Source: Acidimicrobiales bacterium (GTDB taxonomy: Bacteria > Actinomycetota > Acidimicrobiia > Acidimicrobiales > SZUA-35). Taken from it: 64,000 nt of DNA. This document shows, piece by piece, positions 8,573 through 16,924 of this stretch. The stretch is from the NCBI GenBank assembly GCA_028285495.1, contig JANQPB010000026.1, forward strand, positions 64,001 through 128,000. Reading direction: 5' to 3'. Each line of letters starts with the position of its first letter. The stretch's first letter is position 1. Below the pieces are notes generated by a model. It saw only the letters and a program-made list of their open reading frames with translations. It ran no database searches and was not told the origin of the DNA. The position numbers and the translations under genes are program-made.

Positions 8573-9969
8573 GATGCCGCCTTCCGGAGCACCGCCATCT
8601 GCGTCGGCGGCCCGGTCTCCACATCGTCGTTCCCGATCGGCGCAAACGTCGCGGTGTACCGGTACTCCGAGCAGACCGCCAGGACCCACTCGTTGAACTC
8701 GGCGCGGGTCCACTCGAAGCGGTGGTCGCCGTGACGGAACCGACCTGGCGGCAGGCGCTCGAAGTGCACGTTGTACTCGCGATTGGGCGTGGTCACCACG
8801 ACCGTTTGCGGCGCCGCCTCCCCGAAGACGACCCGTGCGAACACGTCGAGGCGCTCGGCGTCGAGGTGCTCGACGACCTCGACGACGGTCGCGACGTCAC
8901 GACCGTGGAGTCGGGCGTCCGCATACGTCAGCGCTCCCTGAACCAGGCTGACTCGCTCTCGCCGGCGTTCCGAGAGCTCGTCCAGTCGTAGCCGGGACTC
9001 GGCCTGATCGAGGGCCCGGAGCGACACGTCGACACCGAGAACGTCCGTGACCGAAGGTTCAGCAATCAGGCGTTTCAGCAGGCGCCCCTCGCCGCAGCCC
9101 AGGTCGACGACCGACCCACCGCCGGCGCGAACGACGGCATCCATCACCGCGTCGAGCCGCTGCTCGTTGAGGCTGATCGGCCGTTCGAGAGCGTTCTCGC
9201 CGGCATCGTTGCCCTCGTCCCGCTCGTCGGAGTCGACGGCTCCTTCGGCCAGGCGAGCAAGGGCATCCCTGGCCAGCGACCCGAACCGCAGATAGCGCCG
9301 TGAGATCAGCTCGCGCTCCGGATGCGCCGCGAGCCAATCGCCACCATGGCGGAGCAGCTTGTCGACCTCCGCTTCGCCGATCCAGTAGTGCTTCCTGCCG
9401 TCGAGCACCGGCAGCAGCACGTACAGATGGGCGAGGGCATCCTTGACCGTCTTCGAGCCCCGCAGCTCGAGCGAAGCGAACCGGCTGTCCCCCCAGCTGG
9501 CGAAGGCGGCATCCAGGGGAAGGACCGTGGAATCCACCTCCCAGCCGAGCGGCTCGAACACTCGGGCGATCAGCTCGCCTCCCTGTGGCGCTCCGACGAC
9601 GGGCACCGAGATCTCGAGATCCAGCGGCCGGTCGACGAGCTCGGGTTTGGTGTCACACGTCCCCGACAGGGCTGTGCCGTACAGCTTCCCGATCGCAACC
9701 GACAGCATCGACGACGCAACGTACGGCCGATCGTTCACGTACGGCTCCAGGGTCGCCGCCGACTTCCGCCCGCGAGCAAGGCGGCTGAGCCGAATCGGGT
9801 CGACCTCGACCAACAACACCGCCGTGGTGCGCCCCTCGGCCGCCTCGGGATAGAACACGTGGGCACGCCCACCCCCGACATCGACGGACCGAACCCGGTC
9901 GGGATGCTTGTGCAGCAGGAAACCCAGGTCCGAGGAGTTCGGTCCGGCGCACGTGATCGAGACCAGCAT
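8569..9969 (-). CDS. hen1: Hen1, 3'-terminal RNA ribose 2'-O-methyltransferase
   Basis: 466 residues from the ATG at 9969; the open frame continues upstream, but this start gives the normal family length. An N-terminal Hen1 domain of about 240 residues precedes a methyltransferase domain with SAM motif DLGCGEGR (289-296) and the metal site E364, E367, H368 plus H413 within RFRHGDHRFEW. Bacterial Hen1 methylates the 2'-OH at the cleavage site before Pnkp ligates, making the repaired RNA resistant to repeat cleavage (established). It is the first gene of the pair. Confidence 0.94.
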   Translation of the reverse strand: MLVSITCAGPNSSDLGFLLHKHPDRVRSVDVGGGRAHVFYPEAAEGRTTAVLLVEVDPIRLSRLARGRKSAATLEPYVNDRPYVASSMLSVAIGKLYGTALSGTCDTKPELVDRPLDLEISVPVVGAPQGGELIARVFEPLGWEVDSTVLPLDAAFASWGDSRFASLELRGSKTVKDALAHLYVLLPVLDGRKHYWIGEAEVDKLLRHGGDWLAAHPERELISRRYLRFGSLARDALARLAEGAVDSDERDEGNDAGENALERPISLNEQRLDAVMDAVVRAGGGSVVDLGCGEGRLLKRLIAEPSVTDVLGVDVSLRALDQAESRLRLDELSERRRERVSLVQGALTYADARLHGRDVATVVEVVEHLDAERLDVFARVVFGEAAPQTVVVTTPNREYNVHFERLPPGRFRHGDHRFEWTRAEFNEWVLAVCSEYRYTATFAPIGNDDVETGPPTQMAVLRKAAS

Positions 9970-10169
9970 CCGACCAGTCAACCAGGCACCGGGCCGGCCG
10001 CACGGGCACGTTCGCATGCGACCGGCCCGCTCTGGCCGCGAAGCTGCTTCGTCGTGCCATGGGCCATGAACCCACGTCGCGTCGCCCTGCATCGCCTCGT
10101 TCCGGGCAGCCTCAGCGGACGACGACGCCGGTACCCGCCCGGCTCCGCCGCCGGCGCGAGGATGGACCA

Positions 10170-10796
10170 GTGAGAGAAGCGATCCGGGACTTGGTTGATG
10201 CGATCAGCCCCGTCGACGAGTTGGAGGCCGAGCACCGCCAGGACGTGTTGAGCTGGTTGGAGAGCGACGCCGGGATCTTCCGCACCGCCAAGCCGGCGAC
10301 ACCACCGAAGCACCTCGTCTCCTACTGCGTGGTCGTCGATCGCAGCGGTGAGCATGCGCTGCTCGTCGATCACCGCGATGCGCAACGTTGGCTACCTGCG
10401 GGCGGCCACGTCGAGCCAGGGGAGCACCCGGTCGACACCGCTCGTCGAGAGATCGACGAGGAACTGCGGATCTCGCCACCGTTCCATCGGAGTGTTGGCG
10501 AGGTGCCCCTCTTCGTGACCGTCACCAAGACCGGCGGCCGATCGCAGAGCCACACCGATGTCAGCCTCTGGTTCGTCTTCGAGGCATCGAGGGACACGAA
10601 GCTCTCGGCCGACGAAGGAGAGTTCGCCGGTGTTCGCTGGTGGGCAGCGACCGACATCAGCCCGGCCGAAGGGGTCCGCTTCGACCCGCACCTCCCAAGA
10701 TTCGTCGACAAGCTCCATCGCCACGTGAACGGACGGCCAATCGGGCCGACGCTCAGCCGGTACCACTCGTCGCACCACGAGCGGTGGCGTTGCTGA
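10170..10796 (+). CDS. Nudix hydrolase
   Basis: 208 residues from a GTG with GAGGATGG upstream. The Nudix box is complete at about 79-99 (GHVEPGEHPVDTARREIDEE pattern). A helical N-terminal extension of about 45 residues precedes the fold. Substrate is unknown; the family hydrolyses nucleoside diphosphate-X compounds. It is divergent from hen1 with a 200-base gap, so a role in RNA repair is only a possibility. Confidence 0.88.
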   Translation: MREAIRDLVDAISPVDELEAEHRQDVLSWLESDAGIFRTAKPATPPKHLVSYCVVVDRSGEHALLVDHRDAQRWLPAGGHVEPGEHPVDTARREIDEELRISPPFHRSVGEVPLFVTVTKTGGRSQSHTDVSLWFVFEASRDTKLSADEGEFAGVRWWAATDISPAEGVRFDPHLPRFVDKLHRHVNGRPIGPTLSRYHSSHHERWRC

Positions 10797-10837
10797 GCGA
10801 GCGGGCCGGGCCAACCTGCCGGTTGCCCCTCGATCGT

Positions 10838-10875
10838 TGTCACCCGCTGGAGCGGTCGGCGGCATTATCAGGGTG
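10838..10875 (+). promoter_or_regulatory. Candidate ECF-type autoregulatory promoter
   Basis: TGTCACCC at 10838-10845 lies 37 bases before the sigma-factor GTG. The paralogous sigma gene has TGACACCC 38 bases before its GTG. The shared element and spacing suggest a -35 recognised by the encoded sigma factors. TATCAG at 10866-10871 abuts the start, so the mRNA may be leaderless. Confidence 0.35.
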
Positions 10876-11345
10876 TGGTCGACAGTCTTGGCTCGGTCTC
10901 GGACGTCTGGGAGAAGTGGGGCACGGATCTCCTGTCCTATGCGACGGTGCTGGTCGGACCCGACGAGGCCGAAGACGTGGTTGCCGAGAGCCTGGTGCGT
11001 CTGATGGCGGTCGAGTCGCACCTGGTGGATGGCGGGCTGTTGACGCTTGGCTATGTCCGTCGAGTCGTGCTCAACGAGGTTCGGATGCGCTACCGATCGA
11101 GGACGAGGCGGGAGCGGCGAGAGTTGGCGTTGTCGGCGCCGCTCGACCACCACGAGTTGCTGTCCGACCCTGCCGTTGTCACCGCGGTCGGCCGGCTGAG
11201 CGTGATGCAACGCGCGGTTGTCTACCTGACGTACTGGCACGACCTCACCGCCGAGTCGGCGGCACAGGAGCTTGGAGTCAGTACCGGGACCGTCAAGCGT
11301 CACCTGGCCCGTGCGCGCCAGACGCTGAGGAAGGCACTGTCGTGA
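10875..11345 (+). CDS. ECF-type RNA polymerase sigma factor
   Basis: 156 residues. Region 2 covers about 15-80 (DLLSYATVLVGPDEAEDVVAE) and region 4 about 100-150, with the helix-turn-helix AAQELGVSTGTVKRHLARAR. This resembles the small SigE-like ECF group of actinobacteria. The stop overlaps the start of the downstream membrane protein (GTGA), implying coupled expression. It is paralogous to the sigma factor at 30209. Target genes are not known. Confidence 0.9.
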   Translation: MVDSLGSVSDVWEKWGTDLLSYATVLVGPDEAEDVVAESLVRLMAVESHLVDGGLLTLGYVRRVVLNEVRMRYRSRTRRERRELALSAPLDHHELLSDPAVVTAVGRLSVMQRAVVYLTYWHDLTAESAAQELGVSTGTVKRHLARARQTLRKALS

Positions 11346-12409
11346 ACGACGTCGACCGGAGAATCAGGCAGGTTGTCGCCGAGCTCGTCGACTCAGCGCC
11401 CATCGCAGCTGGTCCGCCACCCTCTGACCGTCGCGGACACGGTCGGAGGCACGGCCGGTCGAGAGGACGGCTGGCCCTCGTCGGGATGCTGCTGCTGGTC
11501 GGGGCTGGGTTCGCCGCTCTCTCACAACGCTCGATCGACAGCACCAGCCAGGACCCCGTCGATGGAGGAACCAGCGCTTCGGCGGTGGACGAGGTGGACG
11601 AGGTGGACGACGATGACGTGTTGTTGTCCACCCCGTTGGAGGACCACGAGTGGCCGCTGCCACTCAGCCCGCCAGACGGGTTCGAGTACCAGCACGCCGT
11701 CTCAGCCGACGGGCGGCGTCGCGTGACCTTCGTGAATCCAGCAGCAAGCTCCGACATCAGCGTTGCCACCCCGGGCGGCGATGAGGACGTCGTTCTGGTG
11801 GAGCGCGGCGACAACACGATGCAGGTTGGAGCCGAGGTGTGGCGACGGACCATGAACGGCAGCTGGGTCCGTCTCGTCGACGGGGTCCAGGTCTGGGGCG
11901 AGCTACCCGAGCGGGAGCTGGAGACCTTGCTCGGCTCGATCCGAGTCGTCGACGAAACGGAACTTCCCCGGCCGCCCCTCGACCTCGACCCCGGCAGCCC
12001 GAACTACGAACTCGTGGCAACGACCGCGATCGGCACTGGGTCGGTGGAGATGCGGGTCATGACCGATGGCGTCTTCTACGCAACCCGGTTCCGCGACGGT
12101 GGCGGGTGCTGCTCCAGGCTCGAAGCCGACCAGAACGTCGCCATCGCCGGAGGTGCAGGCCCGCTCCGGACCACCGACCCGCCCGTCGGACTGCTCCACG
12201 GCCTCGTTGCTGACTCCGTCCACGCCATCGAAGTGCACCTGAGAGACGGAGCCGTGATCGAAGCCACACCCCAGGACCTCTCCCGGAGCTTCCCGATCAG
12301 GTTCTTCCTCGTCACCGTTCCGGTGGACGATGACCCCTTCGACGTGATCGACGCGGTGATCGTGTTCGACGACGCCGGCAACGAAATCGGGAGGACCCAT
12401 GGCATCTGA
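11342..12409 (+). CDS. Membrane-anchored partner of the ECF sigma factor
   Basis: 355 residues from a GTG that overlaps the sigma stop. A cytoplasmic Arg-rich N-terminus of about 42 residues is followed by one membrane helix (about 43-60), an acidic linker (VDEVDEVDDDD, about 82-92) and a 260-residue external domain that I do not recognise. Position and topology suggest an anti-sigma or sensor role, but no classical zinc anti-sigma motif (HxxxCxxC) is present. Function is inferred from context only. Confidence 0.75.
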   Translation: MNDVDRRIRQVVAELVDSAPIAAGPPPSDRRGHGRRHGRSRGRLALVGMLLLVGAGFAALSQRSIDSTSQDPVDGGTSASAVDEVDEVDDDDVLLSTPLEDHEWPLPLSPPDGFEYQHAVSADGRRRVTFVNPAASSDISVATPGGDEDVVLVERGDNTMQVGAEVWRRTMNGSWVRLVDGVQVWGELPERELETLLGSIRVVDETELPRPPLDLDPGSPNYELVATTAIGTGSVEMRVMTDGVFYATRFRDGGGCCSRLEADQNVAIAGGAGPLRTTDPPVGLLHGLVADSVHAIEVHLRDGAVIEATPQDLSRSFPIRFFLVTVPVDDDPFDVIDAVIVFDDAGNEIGRTHGI

Positions 12410-13153
12410 AGGACTACTCGGCCCCAGAGGAACCACTCGACCAGCGACCCGGGGAGGCAGGGGCTCGACGGTATGACCAGGAGACGGTCGCTCGACTCGA
12501 TTCGTCATCGCCTACGCCGTTGGCGAGCTTGGTTGGCGGGCTCGCCAACCGATCCGAGACACGCCGATGCCGCCACCCGGAGTCGATTCGAGTCCGACAC
12601 GTTCGGCCAGCAGGGCCGCTTCGGTTGACCACTCGGCCGGGCACTCGCCGCAGGCGCGAGATCACCGGTCCGGCCGATGTCGCACCACGGCCGGGGGCTC
12701 CAAGCCGTTCAGCGGGATCCCCGTCCGCACGACGTCTGGTGCCAGGGCCCGCTGGAGCGCGGAACCACGTCGACCGCGCATCCCGCATGTCGCCAGCGGG
12801 GTACACACCGGCACATCAGAGCGCCCGGAAGCGCTCTCGGGTGACATCCGGGGCTGTTCGGTCGACCGTCCGCAGGGTCGACCGAGACCGGTCGCCGCCG
12901 GCAGCCATCGGGCGCTGACGGCGACGGTCCGGGAGACGCCCAAGCCGTCCGACCCGCATGACCTGGGGAGAACGTCGGGCGCTCGACCCCTCGGGACCGG
13001 CCGGTGCTTGGTGGCTGGAGCGCTGAGCTCGGCGCCGACCCGAGCCTCGGTGCGCCGTTGTGCGAGCCTGACACCGTACGCCCGAGAGGCCGAGGTGTGG
13101 GTACTCCTTCTCGTTGCGTGTCGGTCCGATGTGGCCGTCGATACCCTTCGCCC
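12410..13153. other. 744-base intergenic region without a supportable gene
   Basis: Open frames exist in several frames, but all look like GC-driven shadows (Arg/Pro/Ser-rich, no domain, no ribosome site). It contains a perfect 10-base hairpin at 12519-12549. The last 150 bases lead into the NicO-like gene; no clear promoter was found. Confidence 0.5.
12519..12549. terminator. Strong hairpin, possible terminator
   Basis: GTTGGCGAGC (12519-12528) pairs perfectly with GCTCGCCAAC (12540-12549) across an 11-base loop, 110 bases after the sigma-partner gene. No T-run follows, so termination is uncertain. Confidence 0.35.
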
Positions 13154-15100
13154 ATGCGGCTGGCACCTCTCCTTGCTCGTCACCCGAAAGGGCCCGGGGG
13201 GTGCCACCGTCCCGAGGCCCGGCGCAACCGGCGTCCCGAGGGCGGCAGGTCACCGGCGCGGCTGTTCGCCCTGGCCCTCATCGGCCTCGCGGTCGGTGTG
13301 CTGGCGCTTCCCGGTCGGGCGGCGGCCCACGACTACGGGCCCTTCGCCATCGACCGCTACATCGGGGTGCTCGTCTCGCCCGACGGCATCACCGTCGACT
13401 ACGTCGTCGACCTCGGGGAGGCGCCAACGCAGTGGGACGGTGAGGAGATCGAGGCCGATCCCGCAGCCTGGTGCGCCGGGCGGCTGGACGGCTTCGCCGT
13501 CGACGTCGACGGAGCGGCCGTGGCGCTCCGGCCAGGGACCGCCACCGTGTTCGTTCGTCCCGGCAACGGTGGCCTTGACACCATGAGAATCGAGTGCGGG
13601 TGGACGGGCGACCTCGGCTCGACGGACACCAGCCAGCGGATGGTGATCACCGACGTCAACGATGAGGACGAGCTGGGCTGGCGCGAGATCGTCGTGGTCG
13701 GCGATCGGGTGGCGATCACCGGTGACGTGAGCGCCGAGACCGACACCGCCCGGCTGACCGACGTCCCCCAGAACGAAGACGAGAACCCCAGGACCCGGGC
13801 GGTGACGTTCGACTTCGTCGCCTCTGGCGAGGTCGGCCCGGGCCAGCTCGACGACACCGAGTTCGGGGGTGACAGTGACACCGACATCCTCGGCGACCTG
13901 ATCACCGACGCCGAGTCGGGGTGGGGCATGCTGGCGGCGCTCGCCATCGCCGCCTTCCTCGGGGCCCTGCACTCCCTGGCCCCCGGACACGGCAAGACCG
14001 TGATCGGCGCGTACCTCATCGGCACGCGGGGCACGAAGATCCAGGCCTTCGTCCTGGCCATCGCCGTGGCGCTCTCCCACACGCTCGGCGTGCTGCTGCT
14101 GGGCATCATCACGTACATCGCCGGTGCCACCTTCGCACCGGAGAACGTCTACCCGTGGCTGCAGGCGCTGTCGGCCGCGATCGTGTTCGGCATCGGTATC
14201 TGGCTGGTCTGGATGGCGTGGCGGGAGTACCACGAGCGCCGAGCCGCGCTGGCCGTGGCGACACATGGCCACGGGGGCGGCCACGGTCACTCGCACGATC
14301 GCGGGCACGACCATGGCCACTCGCACGGTCACTCGCACGGCCATCACGATCACGGCAGCGATCACGGAAACGGCCATCACCACCATGACGGCCATGACCA
14401 TGACCATGGCCATGACCATGGCCACAGCCATGACCACGAGCACGAGCACAGCCACGAGCACAGCCATGCCCACGAGCACGAGCACGAGCACAGCCACGAG
14501 AACGACCACGAGCACGTCCACGCCACCGCAACCGAGTCGACGACAGCGGCGCTGAGCATGTCGGGCGCGGCCACGGTCGGCGCGTCGAGCGCCAGTACCC
14601 ATGATCACGGCCATTCGCACGTGCACGATCACGCACACGACCACGACCATGGACACGGGCACGACCACGCACACGACCACTCCCACGACCACTCCAACGG
14701 CGCAGGCTGGCACCGCCACGGGATCTTCCCCCACACCCACCGCTACGACCTCGACGAGATGGACCTCCAGGGCAAGGTCAGCTGGAAGACCCTGGCGCTC
14801 CTCGGCCTCACCGGCGGCCTCGTCCCCTCGACGTCGGCCATCATCGTGCTGCTCGGCGCCATCCAGCTCAACCGGGTCGCCTTCGGTGGTCTGTTGATCC
14901 TCTCGTTCGGCATCGGGATGTCGGTGGCGCTGGTCAGCGTCGGTCTCGGCATGGTCGCGCTGCGCGACCGGGTGTTCGGCACGATGGACGGCAACGACGC
15001 CATACGGGCGGCGAGGGTTGCCATCGTGCCCCTGGCGGCCATGGCGGTGCTGGCGGTCGGCACGTTCCTCGTCGTCCGGGCCTTCATCACGCTCGCCTGA
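13154..15100 (+). CDS. NicO/RcnA-type nickel-cobalt transporter with giant His-rich loop
   Basis: 648 residues from the ATG at 13154. An N-terminal membrane segment (about 35-57) precedes a roughly 200-residue external domain. Membrane helices follow, with HSLAPGHGKTVIGAYLIG, the NicO family signature. A loop of about 370-535 is made almost entirely of His, Asp, Gly, Ser and Glu. The protein ends in further helices (GLTGGLVPSTSAIIVLLGAI, the second family motif). NicO/RcnA proteins move Ni or Co across the membrane; direction cannot be told. The loop probably binds metal (inference). It is convergent with the ABC transporter genes. Confidence 0.88.
   Translation: MRLAPLLARHPKGPGGCHRPEARRNRRPEGGRSPARLFALALIGLAVGVLALPGRAAAHDYGPFAIDRYIGVLVSPDGITVDYVVDLGEAPTQWDGEEIEADPAAWCAGRLDGFAVDVDGAAVALRPGTATVFVRPGNGGLDTMRIECGWTGDLGSTDTSQRMVITDVNDEDELGWREIVVVGDRVAITGDVSAETDTARLTDVPQNEDENPRTRAVTFDFVASGEVGPGQLDDTEFGGDSDTDILGDLITDAESGWGMLAALAIAAFLGALHSLAPGHGKTVIGAYLIGTRGTKIQAFVLAIAVALSHTLGVLLLGIITYIAGATFAPENVYPWLQALSAAIVFGIGIWLVWMAWREYHERRAALAVATHGHGGGHGHSHDRGHDHGHSHGHSHGHHDHGSDHGNGHHHHDGHDHDHGHDHGHSHDHEHEHSHEHSHAHEHEHEHSHENDHEHVHATATESTTAALSMSGAATVGASSASTHDHGHSHVHDHAHDHDHGHGHDHAHDHSHDHSNGAGWHRHGIFPHTHRYDLDEMDLQGKVSWKTLALLGLTGGLVPSTSAIIVLLGAIQLNRVAFGGLLILSFGIGMSVALVSVGLGMVALRDRVFGTMDGNDAIRAARVAIVPLAAMAVLAVGTFLVVRAFITLA
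14266..14700 (+). repeat. Low-complexity His-codon repeat tract
   Basis: Irregular tandem CAC/CAT-GAC/GGC/AGC codons within the NicO-like gene, in places nearly perfect ccatga/ccatgg hexamers (about 14388-14430). It encodes the His-rich loop and is interrupted once by a low-His stretch at about 14520-14600. Confidence 0.85.
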
Positions 15101-15123
15101 GCGGGCCGACGCCCGACCCGCTC
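15099..15123. terminator. Hairpin between convergent genes
   Basis: GAGCGGG (15099-15105) pairs with CCCGCTC (15117-15123), starting at the stop codon of the NicO-like gene. It could act in both directions. No T-run. Confidence 0.4.
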
Positions 15124-15154
15124 GTCCGGACCTCGATTCGCCGACCGGCGTCGC

Positions 15155-16924
15155 TCAACCGGCGGTCGACGTCGAGGGCTCCTGCTGCAGTGTCCACCCG
15201 GCAGCCCGCTGGCGGGTGGCCCAGAAACCGGCATAGGCGCCACCGGTGGCGAGCAGTTCCTCGTGGCTCCCGGACTCGACGATGCGGCCGTCGTCGACGA
15301 ACACGATCCGGTCGGCATGGCGGATCGTCTCCAGCCGGTGGGCCACCACGATCACGGTCCGCTCGGTGGTGAGGTTGGCCAACGCCTCCCGCAGGAGCCG
15401 CTCGCTGGTCGGATCGAGCGCCGACGTCGCCTCGTCGAGGAGGACGATCGGGGCCGGCTTGGCAATCGCCCTGGCGATGGCGATGCGCTGGCGCTCGCCG
15501 CCGGAGAGACCGCTGCCGTCCTCACCGAGCTCGGTCTGGTAGCCGTCCGGCAGGGCCACGATGCGGTCGTGGATCCTGGCCGCTCGCGCCGCTCGTTCGA
15601 CGGCGTTGCCGTCGACGCTCGGATCGCCGGCGGCGATGGCCTCGCCGATCGAGCCCTGCAGCACCCCGACCTCCTGCATCACCGCCGTGACCAGCGCGGC
15701 CGAGTCGGCCCGCAGCATGGCGTCGATCGGGACGCCGTCGACCGTGATCGAGCCGGACTCGATCGGGATCAGGCCGGCGATCGCCCGGAGCACGGTGGAC
15801 TTGCCGGCACCGGATGGGCCGACGATGGCGGTCACCGACCGGGCGGGGGCGGCCAGATCGAACCCGTGCAGCACCGGCACCCCCGGCTCGTAGCCGGCCA
15901 CCACCCGATGCAGGCCCACGTCGACCCCGGAGCCCGACGGCGGCCGGGCCGGCTCATCCGGTTCGTCGATCGTCGGCGTGGCCAGCCAGGCCTCGATGCG
16001 TGACAGCGACGCCGCCAGCTCGGGCAGGTGCAGCGCTCGGGCCCCCATGTCGAGCTGGGGTCGGAACAAGGTGGTGGTCAGGATCAACCCCGCGATCAGG
16101 TCGCCCGATCCGGAGCTCCCACCGGCCACGAGTAGGCCGACCCCGGCCAGAACGGCGGCGTAGCCGGCGTCGACGAGCGCCTGGAACGCCGAATACGCCG
16201 GGGTCAGGCGCTCGACGCTGGCGACGTCGGCGTCGCGGATGCCGTTGAGGGCTTCGCGGAAGCGGGCCTGGCGGGCGCCGGCCAGCTCGTGGGCCCGGAT
16301 CACGTCGATGCCGCGGACGTACTCGAGCATCCGCTCCGACGCATCCCCCTGCAGGCGCCGGCGGTCGTCGTACACCTGCTCGACCCGGCGGAGGCCGAAG
16401 CGGAGCACGGGAAGCGCGATGACGACGGTGGCCACCGCCGGGACGGCGAGCGCCGGCTCGAACCAGGCGATGGCGATGACCGTGGCCACCGGCAACACGA
16501 TCCCGTTGACCAGCGTCGGCATCTCCCACGACAGGAAGCCGGCGATCTTGCCGCCGTCGAACGCCAGCACGGTCAGGGCCTCGCCCGAGCCGCGGCCGGT
16601 CCAGGTCGTCGGCGAGGCCCGCCGGGTGTGGTCGAGGATCTCGTGCCGGATCCGACCCGAGATGTGGTACGCCAGCACCCAGAGATCACCGTTGGCGACG
16701 CGGGCCAGCGTGTAGCGCAGCACGAGCGAGAGCCCGCAGATGCCGGCGGCCAGAGCCGCGTCGGCGCCCGTGAGCCCGTCGTCGAGCCGGGCGACGAGCA
16801 CCGCCGCGGTCAGGGCAGGAACCAGGCGAAGCAACGACGCCAGCCCGCCGAGCACATAGCCCCGGACGAGGCGCGCCCGCTCTGGCGCACACAGGCGCCA
16901 CAACCGCCCAACCGCCGCGATCAC
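15155..16924 (-). CDS. ABC exporter-fold half transporter (TMD-NBD), second of a pair
   Basis: 589 residues: six membrane helices in about 1-300, then an ATPase with Walker A GPSGAGKST (about 368), signature LSGGERQR and Walker B IVLLDEA. It starts with an ATG overlapping the preceding half-transporter gene, so the two probably form a heterodimer. Pairs of this type (IrtAB, YbtPQ) import iron-siderophore complexes in known cases despite the exporter fold. The adjacent Dpp-type importer and Fur gene make that plausible, but drug or peptide export is not excluded. Confidence 0.85.
   Translation of the reverse strand: MIAAVGRLWRLCAPERARLVRGYVLGGLASLLRLVPALTAAVLVARLDDGLTGADAALAAGICGLSLVLRYTLARVANGDLWVLAYHISGRIRHEILDHTRRASPTTWTGRGSGEALTVLAFDGGKIAGFLSWEMPTLVNGIVLPVATVIAIAWFEPALAVPAVATVVIALPVLRFGLRRVEQVYDDRRRLQGDASERMLEYVRGIDVIRAHELAGARQARFREALNGIRDADVASVERLTPAYSAFQALVDAGYAAVLAGVGLLVAGGSSGSGDLIAGLILTTTLFRPQLDMGARALHLPELAASLSRIEAWLATPTIDEPDEPARPPSGSGVDVGLHRVVAGYEPGVPVLHGFDLAAPARSVTAIVGPSGAGKSTVLRAIAGLIPIESGSITVDGVPIDAMLRADSAALVTAVMQEVGVLQGSIGEAIAAGDPSVDGNAVERAARAARIHDRIVALPDGYQTELGEDGSGLSGGERQRIAIARAIAKPAPIVLLDEATSALDPTSERLLREALANLTTERTVIVVAHRLETIRHADRIVFVDDGRIVESGSHEELLATGGAYAGFWATRQRAAGWTLQQEPSTSTAG

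Noticed and set aside
12567..13586. 339-codon frame covering the gap before the NicO-like gene
   Set aside because: Runs into the NicO gene in another frame and shows no domain.
14266..14700. Possible CRISPR or tandem-repeat array
   Set aside because: Repeats are irregular, in frame and encode the His-rich loop; no spacer structure.
13250..14740. 496-codon minus-strand frame with a hydrophobic Val/Met-rich stretch opposite the His loop
   Set aside because: The apparent membrane pattern is the reverse reading of CAC/CAT codons.
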